A stretch of DNA of 64,000 bases, taken from NCBI GenBank assembly GCA_028867035.1, contig JAGWHB010000001.1:248001-312000 (forward strand). Reading direction: 5' to 3'. Position numbers and translations under genes: made by a program. The notes under the pieces are model-generated. The model made no database searches. It saw only the letters and a program-made list of their open reading frames with translations, and was not told where the DNA came from. This DNA is from Nitrososphaerota archaeon. GTDB lineage: Archaea > Thermoproteota > Nitrososphaeria > Nitrososphaerales > Gagatemarchaeaceae. Positions 33,573-40,655 of the stretch are shown here, piece after piece (positions within the stretch are counted from its first letter, which is position 1; every line of letters begins with the position of its first letter).

Positions 33573-34685
33573 TCACCGGGAAGCGGAGGCCTTGATCGTC
33601 TCGCTGATTTCCGTAAACTTCGACCAGTGTTCGTGTATTATTTTCCATTTATTGGCGACATGATTCAAAACTATCGTGCCGCGGACTGTGAACGCAACGC
33701 GCCCCCTTCCCACCTTGCTTCGGTAGTCCACACAGCACGTGACGAGGGCGATGCCGTTGAAGAACTGAATCTCCGTGTTCCTGAGTGTCGCCCTGTAGCG
33801 GGGCGCGACTTTGAAGAACCAGCTCCTCTCCTTGTCGAGGGCATCGGAGTCAATGAGCTTGTGGTAGGGCGGGAAGAAGCTGTAGATCGAGAACCCGTCG
33901 TTGAACGCGTGAAGGTCGCCGAACGCTTCAAAGCTCCCGGTGTGCGGGAGTTCGAACTCCTCGGTGAGGAGCTTCCTGATCTCCTGTTCATCCCTTGACC
34001 TCCTTTCCTCGACGGAAGGCTCGGCCCTTCTGACGTCTGCGCCCGACTCGTGGCCCTCGGGCTGGTCGGTGCCGAACCAGCTCCTTAGCTTGTGGATCAT
34101 CCTCTCTAGGTCCCTGACCGACAGGTTCTCGGAAACGACGAGCTTCAGGGTCCTAGTACGGACCTCGCGGTCCCTGATCTGAAGCAGAAGCCTCGCGTGG
34201 TGTTCGGATATGTTGAAGATCTCGGGGGAACACTCGGAATCGACCGTTGGCATGGTTTCGTCGAACAACTCCGTCATGTTCACCAGGTTCGAGATATGCT
34301 GCTTCGAGTAGCCTACGATGGTCGAGATCTCCTCGTAGGTCATCCCCAGGCCGTGCATCCCTTTGAGCGCCAGCCCCTTCTCGTAATCAGACAGGTCATT
34401 CCGATGGACGTTCTCTACCAGTGACATTTCGAGCATCTGCTCGTCTGTGAAGGAGCCGACCTCGGCCCTTATGGTCTTCAAGCCCAGCAGCCTGGCTGCG
34501 TGGGTTCTCCTGTGGCCGCACACTATCTGGAAGCGCCCATTGAAAGGGCGGATGGTTATCGGAGTGATCTGACCGCTCCGCCTAAGGGACGATGCGAGCT
34601 GCCTCAGCTCCCCTGCATCACGCCGTAGCCTCGTGTTGAACGGATTGTCGTCCAGTCGTGACAGCTCGACGTCTATGACGTCCAC
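33573..34685 (-). CDS. ParB-like DNA-binding protein fused to SnoaL/NTF2-like domain
   Basis: A 370-residue two-part protein. Residues 1-about 205 are ParB-like: the nuclease/CTPase-type N-domain with CGHRRTHAAR (56-65) and LVENVHRNDLS (89-99), then a helix-turn-helix at about 115-140 (TYEEISTIVGYSKQHISNLV). Residues about 232-365 form an NTF2-like (SnoaL/DUF4440-type) domain with EEFELPHTGSFEAFGDLHAF, a strand ending FNGIALVTCCVDYRS and the closing KWKIIHEHWSKFTE. No parA lies nearby. A regulator or plasmid-derived partition protein is likely; the fusion is unusual. Confidence 0.75.
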   Translation of the reverse strand: MDVIDVELSRLDDNPFNTRLRRDAGELRQLASSLRRSGQITPITIRPFNGRFQIVCGHRRTHAARLLGLKTIRAEVGSFTDEQMLEMSLVENVHRNDLSDYEKGLALKGMHGLGMTYEEISTIVGYSKQHISNLVNMTELFDETMPTVDSECSPEIFNISEHHARLLLQIRDREVRTRTLKLVVSENLSVRDLERMIHKLRSWFGTDQPEGHESGADVRRAEPSVEERRSRDEQEIRKLLTEEFELPHTGSFEAFGDLHAFNDGFSIYSFFPPYHKLIDSDALDKERSWFFKVAPRYRATLRNTEIQFFNGIALVTCCVDYRSKVGRGRVAFTVRGTIVLNHVANKWKIIHEHWSKFTEISETIKASASR

Positions 34686-34972
34686 TACGACACCAGATTC
34701 GTGTGCAACGTTGTTTCCAATAAGCGTTTAGTCGATTGTCCCGAGGCTACTGGCAGGCTGAGCCGCCAGATGTTGCAACGCATAGTGAGCCCGCTCTTGG
34801 GTGGATACTCGGAGCTTGTTTCTCCGAGGATGGTGAATCCGAGCTTTCTGCAGATGGCGTTCGACGGTTGATTGCTCACGGAAGGGAAGGCCATGAGGAA
34901 CCTGTGATTCAGTTTGGCCACGCGGCCGACTATCAGCCTGGTAGCGGCGGTCGCCCATAGGCGTCTTCGCAT
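34685..34972 (-). pseudogene. GNAT acetyltransferase remnant (N-terminus missing)
   Basis: About 70 residues match only the C-terminal half of GNAT acetyltransferases: FLMAFPSVSNQPSNAICRKL then GFTILGE and LTMRCNIWRLSL, the last two helices and strands. The acetyl-CoA loop (Q/R-x-x-G-x-G/A) and the whole N-terminal half are absent, and upstream sequence gives no matching frame. It abuts the ParB-like gene (shared base 34685). I read it as a truncated relic left by a rearrangement. Confidence 0.6.
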
Positions 34973-35295
34973 TGTGTCCTCCGCAGGGATGTATCTTTCA
35001 CAGCTAAACTTTGTCCAGGACTCTGCCGGGAACGCCTCATCCTAGCGTTGGGCTATGATCAGTGGACGGGCTGAACACGTCGCCGGAGCCCCTGCGTACG
35101 CATGGGGAGAAGAGCAAGTCTTGGGCTAGGGCTCGATTAGACTGGTGCCACCTCATTAAGCGTTGATACTGGCGCGAGTAGCTAATCCAAGGGAAAGAGC
35201 CCCAAGCAGACGACTGGGATAAACCGCTTGACGCGGGCAATCCGGCCATCTCCAGTCAAAATAGAAGTCCACCGCGCTGGGGCGAAGGCGGCTGC
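34973..35295. other. Gene-free region with nested inverted repeats
   Basis: 323 bases without a credible ORF. A near-perfect stem CCCCTGCG/CGCATGGGG lies at 35089-35107. A longer-range pairing joins GTCTTGGGCT (35118-35127) to AGCCCCAAGCAGAC (35198-35211, small bulges), and GATTAG (35135-35140) pairs with CTAATC (35182-35187) inside it. This suggests a structured RNA or a recombination scar. It does not match 5S, SRP or RNase P RNA signatures that I know. Confidence 0.4.
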
Positions 35296-35967
35296 CTAGA
35301 GGACAAGGGCTACAGCCCGACACGGGCTCGCGCTCCCGCCGACGAGTGCGAGCGGAGTCCCTACGAACAGGAACTTCTTGTCTTTGACCCTGTCCAGATT
35401 GTTGAGGTTCTCGAATATCACGACCTCGTTCGGGAGCAGCGCCTTGTGGGCGTCGAAAGGGGCGTGGTCGGGACCCGGCGCGTCGAAGCCGACCCCGCCG
35501 AACTTCTTCGACACTATGAACTCGCACGCCTCCTTCGTGAGGTCGGGGTGTTCGAACCAGTCGGGGGTCCTGCTCTTCTCCGTGTAGCCGGTGTGAATGA
35601 GGAGGATGTACCCCTCGCCCGACCCAGCTCTGAGCCCGGCTACCTGGAGGCCTTCTTCTATGTCACGCCGGCCAATCGCATAGCGCTTCGGCTTGTCTGT
35701 GAAGTCCAGTACTAGCCCCTGTCCGACGTAGTGCCCTAGGGGCATTTTTTCCACCGGACTCCCTCCTTCGGCGAAGTGGGCGGGAGCGTCCACGTGAGTT
35801 GCCGAATGCTCCACGAAAGACCAGACGTTCGACAGGTAGCCGTCGTCGCGGATTGTGGAGAAGTTCGTCTTCAGCGGCTGCGGGTACCCCGGATAGATTG
35901 GGGTGTCTTGGCTCTTCATCGGCACGGAGAGGTCGACGATCTCTTTTATCAGAGGGAAGTCCGCCAT
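35296..35967 (-). CDS. Cyclase-family protein (kynurenine formamidase-like)
   Basis: A metal-dependent amide or ester hydrolase of the cyclase family (223 residues). The signature HSATHVDAPAHF supplies the His/Asp metal ligands, and the opening IVDLSVPMKSQDTPIYPGYP is typical. Members hydrolyse N-formylkynurenine, isatin or related N-acyl compounds. ATG 35967 lies 30 bases after a strong TATA box, so the 18 further upstream codons are not used. It sits among amino-acid and amine catabolic genes; the substrate is not determined. Confidence 0.85.
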   Translation of the reverse strand: MADFPLIKEIVDLSVPMKSQDTPIYPGYPQPLKTNFSTIRDDGYLSNVWSFVEHSATHVDAPAHFAEGGSPVEKMPLGHYVGQGLVLDFTDKPKRYAIGRRDIEEGLQVAGLRAGSGEGYILLIHTGYTEKSRTPDWFEHPDLTKEACEFIVSKKFGGVGFDAPGPDHAPFDAHKALLPNEVVIFENLNNLDRVKDKKFLFVGTPLALVGGSASPCRAVALVL

Positions 35968-35993
35968 CGCTGACGCCGCTTCGTCTGCTGATT

Positions 35994-36000
35994 CTAAATA
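35994..36000 (-). promoter_or_regulatory. TATA box of the cyclase gene
   Basis: TATTTAG on the minus strand, centred 30 bases before ATG 35967, within the gap after the aminotransferase. Confidence 0.6.
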
Positions 36001-36017
36001 CGTTTCCGGACGACGGC

Positions 36018-37157
36018 TCAATCTGCGTGGGAGAAGAAGTGGGCCAGTTTCGCCATCCCTTCCTCGATGGTGGAGGGGGGGCCGGAGAAGGAAATCCTCA
36101 ACCTGCCCTCGCCGTGCTGCCCGAAGGCTATCCCTGGGAGCACGGCCACGGCCTCCTGAAGGAGTATGCGTTTGGCAACATCCACCGATGATGCCTTCCG
36201 CCCATAGCTCGGGAAGAGGTAGAATGCGCCTTCGGCCTCGTAGGGCTCCATCCCAGGGATCTTAGCTAGCCATTCTTCGGCCTGCTCCTTCCTGCTCCGG
36301 AGCTCGCGGGCGAAGTCGGTGATGAACCTGTCGCCGTTCTCGAGCGCATAGGCAGAAGCCCTTTGTATGAACGGCGGATACGAGGTGTAAGTGTTCTCGA
36401 GGAAGCGGCTGATCAGGGAGACCGTCCGCTCGCTTGCCACGGCGTACCCCGCCCGCCACCCCGTCATGGCATAGCTCTTGGAGAGGCTGAAGAGCGTCAC
36501 GACCAAGTCAGGCTCCTTCTCCAGCGAGCCCACGGAGAAGTGCCTCTTGCCGTAGACCAGGTCTTCATATGCTTCATCGCTCACGATCGAGATCTTCCTT
36601 TCGGCGCATAGGTCGTAGAGTTCCTTGAGCTCCCCGCGCGTAAAGACCCGCCCTGTGGGATTGGCCGGTGTGTTGACCACCAGCACTCTCGTCTTCTTGG
36701 TAGCCGCCTTCCTGACCAGGTCGGGATCGAGGGAAAAGCCTTCGCCGAGCCTGTAATGCCGCGGGGTACCCCCTGCGAGGACCACCGGCTCGTTGTAGAA
36801 GTAGCCAGGATCGGGGAGTAGGACTTCACATGGGCCCTTCACCAGCGCCATCATGGAAGCGTAGACGGCGAGCTTCGTGGTCAGGAAGATAGCGTTCTGC
36901 GCCCCGGCTCTCATCCCATTCTTCGCCGAGACCTTGCGGCTGATCGCCTCCCTGACCTCCGGAATCCCGAAGGACGAAGTGTAGTGCACATCTCCCGCAC
37001 GCATGCTCGCACAGGCAACGTCGACAATCTCAGGAGGGGTGTTGAAGGAAGGTTCCCCTATGGCCAGGGACACCACCTTCTCCCCGGCCGCCTGTTTCTT
37101 GAGCACCAGGTTGACCATCTCGAGGGAGGGCGAGCCCTCTATCTTGTCCAGGAACAT
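36018..37157 (-). CDS. Class I/II aminotransferase (aspartate/alanine type)
   Basis: A fold-type I PLP enzyme of 379 residues. PLP Lys is in SLSKSYAMTGWRAGY. Other landmarks are the substrate Arg region GRLRISFSGP, the NTPANPTGRV loop and the VSDEAYEDLVYG segment. The N-terminus (EKVVSLAIGEPSFNTPPEIV) matches the AspC/AlaT I-gamma group. ATG 37157 is set by a TATA box 28 bases upstream. Divergent from the cupin gene. Amino donor unknown. Confidence 0.9.
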   Translation of the reverse strand: MFLDKIEGSPSLEMVNLVLKKQAAGEKVVSLAIGEPSFNTPPEIVDVACASMRAGDVHYTSSFGIPEVREAISRKVSAKNGMRAGAQNAIFLTTKLAVYASMMALVKGPCEVLLPDPGYFYNEPVVLAGGTPRHYRLGEGFSLDPDLVRKAATKKTRVLVVNTPANPTGRVFTRGELKELYDLCAERKISIVSDEAYEDLVYGKRHFSVGSLEKEPDLVVTLFSLSKSYAMTGWRAGYAVASERTVSLISRFLENTYTSYPPFIQRASAYALENGDRFITDFARELRSRKEQAEEWLAKIPGMEPYEAEGAFYLFPSYGRKASSVDVAKRILLQEAVAVLPGIAFGQHGEGRLRISFSGPPSTIEEGMAKLAHFFSHAD

Positions 37158-37180
37158 GACAGCGGAGGCGCCCCGACACG

Positions 37181-37188
37181 ATTTAAGC
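37181..37188 (-). promoter_or_regulatory. TATA box of the aminotransferase gene
   Basis: GCTTAAAT on the minus strand, centred 28 bases before ATG 37157; back to back with the cupin promoter. Confidence 0.55.
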
Positions 37189-37215
37189 TCTGGGAGACGC
37201 GTGGCTCTGCAACGA

Positions 37216-37222
37216 CATATAT
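37216..37222 (+). promoter_or_regulatory. TATA box of the small cupin gene
   Basis: CATATAT, 27 bases before GTG 37246. Confidence 0.55.
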
Positions 37223-37245
37223 CCGCCGGCCCCTCGAGGGAAGAC

Positions 37246-37641
37246 GTGCAGTCCGACAACGCAGTGGCAGATGAGTTCCTGAAGGCAGCGAGATGGGCGG
37301 ACAAGCCCGCGTCCTGGCACGAAGTAATGCCCGGCGTGAAGAGGAGAATCCTCGGTCACTCGCCCATGGGGATGATGGCCCTGTACAGGATCGGTCCTCA
37401 GAAGGTCTTCCCCCTCCACTCCCACCCCCACGCGCAGTTCGGTGTGTTCCTAGAAGGGGGAGGGGACTTCGAGGTTGGAGGCTCGGTCTGGAAGATGGTG
37501 AAGGGGGATTCGTATTACATTCCTCCGGGGGTTCCTCACGAGCTGAAGACGAAAGAAGGAGAAGTCAGCGTCGTGATAGACTTCTTTGTCCCTGAACGCG
37601 CGGACTACCACGGCGAGGCCCTCGATCCCGAGCAGGAGTGA
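37246..37641 (+). CDS. Single-domain cupin protein
   Basis: A 131-residue small cupin with the metal site HSHPHAQFGVFLEG (two His, with Gln at the usual Glu position) and KGDSYYIPPGVPHEL (the last His). The helical N-terminus contains ADEFLKAARWADKPASW. Such proteins act as isomerases, dioxygenases or sensors; in ureide clusters some cupins are ureidoglycine aminohydrolases, but those are longer. The GTG start is supported by the TATA box. Convergent with the SDR gene. Confidence 0.8.
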   Translation: MQSDNAVADEFLKAARWADKPASWHEVMPGVKRRILGHSPMGMMALYRIGPQKVFPLHSHPHAQFGVFLEGGGDFEVGGSVWKMVKGDSYYIPPGVPHELKTKEGEVSVVIDFFVPERADYHGEALDPEQE

Positions 37642-37654
37642 GCCGGGTCGCCCT

Positions 37655-38458
37655 TCAGCCCGTAGACCTGAGGTAGGCGCCGTCCACGGGGACGAGAGCC
37701 CCCGAAACGTACGAGGCAAGGTCGCTGGCGAGGAAGAGGGCCACCTGGGCTACCTCCCTCGCGGTCCCAAGCCGCCCGATGGGTATCTGACCTTCAAGGT
37801 CTGCCAGCGCCTTCTCTAAAGTGATGCTCTCCTTTGAAGCCCGTTCCTTGACGATGCCCTTCGTCCTGTCGGTGTCTATGTAACCTGGAAGGATGCCGTT
37901 CACGCGAATCCCCCTCGGCCCCAGCTCCCTTGCCAGCGTCCTGACCAGCCCAGAGACCGCAATCCTGCACACCCCCGAGGTCGCGAGGTTCAGGACAGGC
38001 TCCCGCATGGTGATGGATCCGAGGAAGACCATGTTCCCCTTGACCTTGCCTTCGATCATGTCGAGGGCTACAAGCCTCGCGATGTAGGCGGGGCTGACCG
38101 TCATCAGCTCCGCGGCCTCCCTCCATTCGGAGTACCCCTTCTGCAGGAAGGTACCCGCCGGGGGTGAACCCGTGACGTACACCAGGGAGTCGATGCCACC
38201 TAGGATCCTTGTCGTCTCGGCAACGAGCCTGTCGAGGTCCTTCTCCCTCGTCAGGTCTGCTGCCACAGGGTGGACCTCTCCCTTCTTAGACAGCTGCTTG
38301 CCTGCCTCGGCCAGCCTCTCCGGATTGGAGGAGTTGATTACGACTCTCGCCCCAGCCTCGAGGAAGGTCTCTGCAGCGCCGAACCCGAGGCCTCGGCTGG
38401 CGGCTGTCACAAGCACGCGCTTTCCTGTGATGAGCGGACGCCCCAGTTGGGTTGGCAT
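37655..38458 (-). CDS. Short-chain dehydrogenase/reductase-like protein lacking YxxxK
   Basis: A 267-residue Rossmann protein of the SDR superfamily. The cofactor loop TAASRGLGFG and the ending GIRVNGILPGYIDTDRTKG are typical. The catalytic region, however, reads LGSITMREPVLNLATSGVCR: counting 13 residues from the Ser, the Tyr position is Ser and the Lys position is Arg. The catalytic Ser remains. It belongs to an SDR branch without the classical tetrad, so oxidoreductase activity is uncertain. ATG 38458 has its own TATA box. Confidence 0.8.
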   Translation of the reverse strand: MPTQLGRPLITGKRVLVTAASRGLGFGAAETFLEAGARVVINSSNPERLAEAGKQLSKKGEVHPVAADLTREKDLDRLVAETTRILGGIDSLVYVTGSPPAGTFLQKGYSEWREAAELMTVSPAYIARLVALDMIEGKVKGNMVFLGSITMREPVLNLATSGVCRIAVSGLVRTLARELGPRGIRVNGILPGYIDTDRTKGIVKERASKESITLEKALADLEGQIPIGRLGTAREVAQVALFLASDLASYVSGALVPVDGAYLRSTG

Positions 38459-38482
38459 GGGCGGGAACTCCTCGGAAGGCGA

Positions 38483-38489
38483 GATAAAG
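38483..38489 (-). promoter_or_regulatory. TATA box of the SDR gene
   Basis: CTTTATC on the minus strand, centred 28 bases before ATG 38458. Confidence 0.5.
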
Positions 38490-38503
38490 TTGATTGGTCT
38501 GGG

Positions 38504-39709
38504 TTAAGCCAGGAGCCTCACGAGCTCCCTCTCATCCTTCGCTGTGGGAGGCGAGGTGTCGGACCAGTCCTCAGGGATGGGCTCTTTGAGACCGTGCCCC
38601 GTGGTTATGCATACCACGGTCGCGGCCTTTGGGATCCCCTTCAGCTTGCCCAGGGCGGCGATGGGGGTCGCGCTCGCGTTCTCAACAAAGATCCCTTCGG
38701 ACGCAGAGAGGCTCCTGCGGGCGCTGACTATCTCGACGTCTGACACGGAGAGTGCTTCCCCCTTGGAGCCGCGAAGCGCCGCCATGGCTTTCTTCCAGGA
38801 GACCGGCGTCCCAATCCTGATGGCCGAGGCCACGGTCTCCGGGGCTGTCCATGGCCTGGGGGCCCTTCCCTGCCTGTACGCTTCAACCATGGGCGACGCG
38901 CCCTCCGCCTGGACCCCGACCAGCCTTGGGACGGTCTTCGTGGCGCCGAGCTTCTTGAGGTCGCTGAATCCCTTCCAGACCGCGCTGATGTTTCCTGCGT
39001 TCCCGACGGGGAGCACGACATAGTCAGGGACCCGGTTCCCGAGCTGTTCGAAAATCTCGAAGGCGACAGTCTTCTGGCCCTCGATCCTGTATGGGTTGAT
39101 GGAGTTCATCAGGTAGAGGGACTTCGAAATCGCGACTGCCTTCGAAGTGATCTGCAGAGCCCTGTCGAAATTGTCCTCCACCCTTACGAGCCGGGCACCG
39201 TGGGCCACGGCTTGGGTCAGCTTCCCCGCGGCCACCTTCCCCGAGGGGAGGACGACCGCGCTTCGAAGGCCAGCCCTCGATGCGTACGCTGCAAGGGAAG
39301 CGGAAGTGTTCCCGGTGGAGGCACAGACGAGCACCTTCGCCCCGGACTCGACCGCCCTGGTGACCGCGACCGTCATCCCCCTGTCCTTGAAGGAGCCGGT
39401 GGGGTTTTGTCCTTCGACCTTGAAGAAGAGCCTGTTCAGGCCCAGCTTGGGCCCCAAACGGGCAGACCGCACGAGGGGGGTCCCACCTTCGTTCAGCGTG
39501 ACCGGATCCGAACCCCTGCCGACTGGGAGGGAGGCGCGGTACCTCCAGACCGACGGGGCACCCCGGCCAGGGAGGAGGTCGTCGACGCTGACGCGCTTCC
39601 GCTGCAGGAGCTCCGTGAGCCCTCCGCACTTCGGGCAGAGGAACCCAGGCGGGTCGTAGCCTTCCGTCTTGCCGCAGTCGATGCAGCGCAGGGTCCAGCC
39701 TTCAGCTAT
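38504..39709 (-). CDS. thrC: Threonine synthase with zinc ribbon and non-canonical start
   Basis: Converts O-phosphohomoserine to threonine (PLP fold type II). The N-terminal C4 zinc ribbon (LRCIDCGK, then LCPKCGG) and the PLP Lys in GSFKDRGMTV are present, as are SSTGNTS-like CASTGNTSAS and the glycine loop PVGNAGNIS. The full 401-residue frame has no ATG, GTG or TTG ahead of the ribbon. The candidates are ATA at 39709, overlapping the thrB stop, and CTG at 39691. The first ordinary codon, GTG 39472, would delete the ribbon. thrC follows thrB, so the pathway order is consistent. Confidence 0.85.
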   Translation of the reverse strand: MAEGWTLRCIDCGKTEGYDPPGFLCPKCGGLTELLQRKRVSVDDLLPGRGAPSVWRYRASLPVGRGSDPVTLNEGGTPLVRSARLGPKLGLNRLFFKVEGQNPTGSFKDRGMTVAVTRAVESGAKVLVCASTGNTSASLAAYASRAGLRSAVVLPSGKVAAGKLTQAVAHGARLVRVEDNFDRALQITSKAVAISKSLYLMNSINPYRIEGQKTVAFEIFEQLGNRVPDYVVLPVGNAGNISAVWKGFSDLKKLGATKTVPRLVGVQAEGASPMVEAYRQGRAPRPWTAPETVASAIRIGTPVSWKKAMAALRGSKGEALSVSDVEIVSARRSLSASEGIFVENASATPIAALGKLKGIPKAATVVCITTGHGLKEPIPEDWSDTSPPTAKDERELVRLLA

Positions 39710-40655
39710 CCTCGAGCACCTTCGCCCCCCGACCTGGCTTCGTGGTGAATCCTGAGGCAGCCACCCCCTCCGCGCCGAACCCTTCGACCATTGAAGCGAG
39801 GATCCGCTTCGCGCTCGCCCTCCTCCCGTCCACCATGGCTAGTACCGACGGCCCGGCCCCGCTGATGCACACCCCGCTCGCCCCAGAATCGAGGGCCGCC
39901 TCCCTCACGCGGTCGTACCCCGGGACCATCTCCTTCCTCGCCACTTCCACTATCGCGTCGTGCATCCCCTCTCCAATCCATCCTATGTTCCCCGACGCGA
40001 AGCCGGCGACCATCAGGCTCGCGTTCAGGATGTTGTGGGTGATACCATTCAGGCCGACGGATTTGGGGAGGAGCGACCTCGCGTATGCCGTCTTGCGGGC
40101 GGGGAGGGCCACCTCCGGCGTCGCTATCGCCAGGGAGAGGCCGGCGGGGGGATCGAACTTCAGGGGTTTTGACCTTTCCCCTCCCGGGACTATCACGAAG
40201 CCCCCGAAAAGCGAGGCCGTCACGTTGTCCAGATGGGGGGTCCCCGAGGCCGCCTTCTCACCCGCCCCCGCATGTCGGATCAGGTCGCCCATGCCGAGCC
40301 TCAGGCCGAAGAGAGAGTCCACGGCGGCCGCAGCCGCAGCTGACGATGCGCCACTCCCCCCAAGTCCGACGCCGGTCGGGACCTTCTTCCACACGTTCAG
40401 CCTCAGGTCCCCGGCCAGCCCGTACTCTCTGGCCATCGAGAGGGCGACTGCGCCTGCAGAGTTCCGCCTGGGGTCTGAGGTTATCCTCACGTCTCCTTCC
40501 ACCTCGACCTTCAGCGAGAACCTAGCGAGAGGGCGGAAGGAGGCCGCGACCATGTCCCTGGGTGCATCGAGGGCGAGGGCGAAGACATCGAAGCCGGGTC
40601 CGAGGTTGGCCGACGAAGCAGGGGCATCTGCGACCACCTTGGTCTTGGAGGTCAA
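39702..40655 (-). CDS. thrB: Homoserine kinase (GHMP family)
   Basis: Phosphorylates homoserine for threonine synthesis. The GHMP motifs are clear in the 317-residue protein: ADAPASSANLGPGFDVFALA (motif 1), VPTGVGLGGSGASSAAAAAA (ATP loop) and SGVCISGAGPSVLAMV (motif 3). TTG 40655 overlaps the glutamine-synthetase-like stop (TTGA), the same coupling style as elsewhere in the window. Together with thrC it completes the last two steps to threonine. Confidence 0.93.
   Translation of the reverse strand: MTSKTKVVADAPASSANLGPGFDVFALALDAPRDMVAASFRPLARFSLKVEVEGDVRITSDPRRNSAGAVALSMAREYGLAGDLRLNVWKKVPTGVGLGGSGASSAAAAAAVDSLFGLRLGMGDLIRHAGAGEKAASGTPHLDNVTASLFGGFVIVPGGERSKPLKFDPPAGLSLAIATPEVALPARKTAYARSLLPKSVGLNGITHNILNASLMVAGFASGNIGWIGEGMHDAIVEVARKEMVPGYDRVREAALDSGASGVCISGAGPSVLAMVDGRRASAKRILASMVEGFGAEGVAASGFTTKPGRGAKVLEDS

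Noticed and set aside
35040-35215. A 5S-like stretch (TTAAGC, then TACTGG and GGGAAAG)
   Set aside because: Spacing and helices do not fit a 5S rRNA: the AACAC and TTAAGC blocks are about 70 bases apart instead of about 35, and no closing helix is found.
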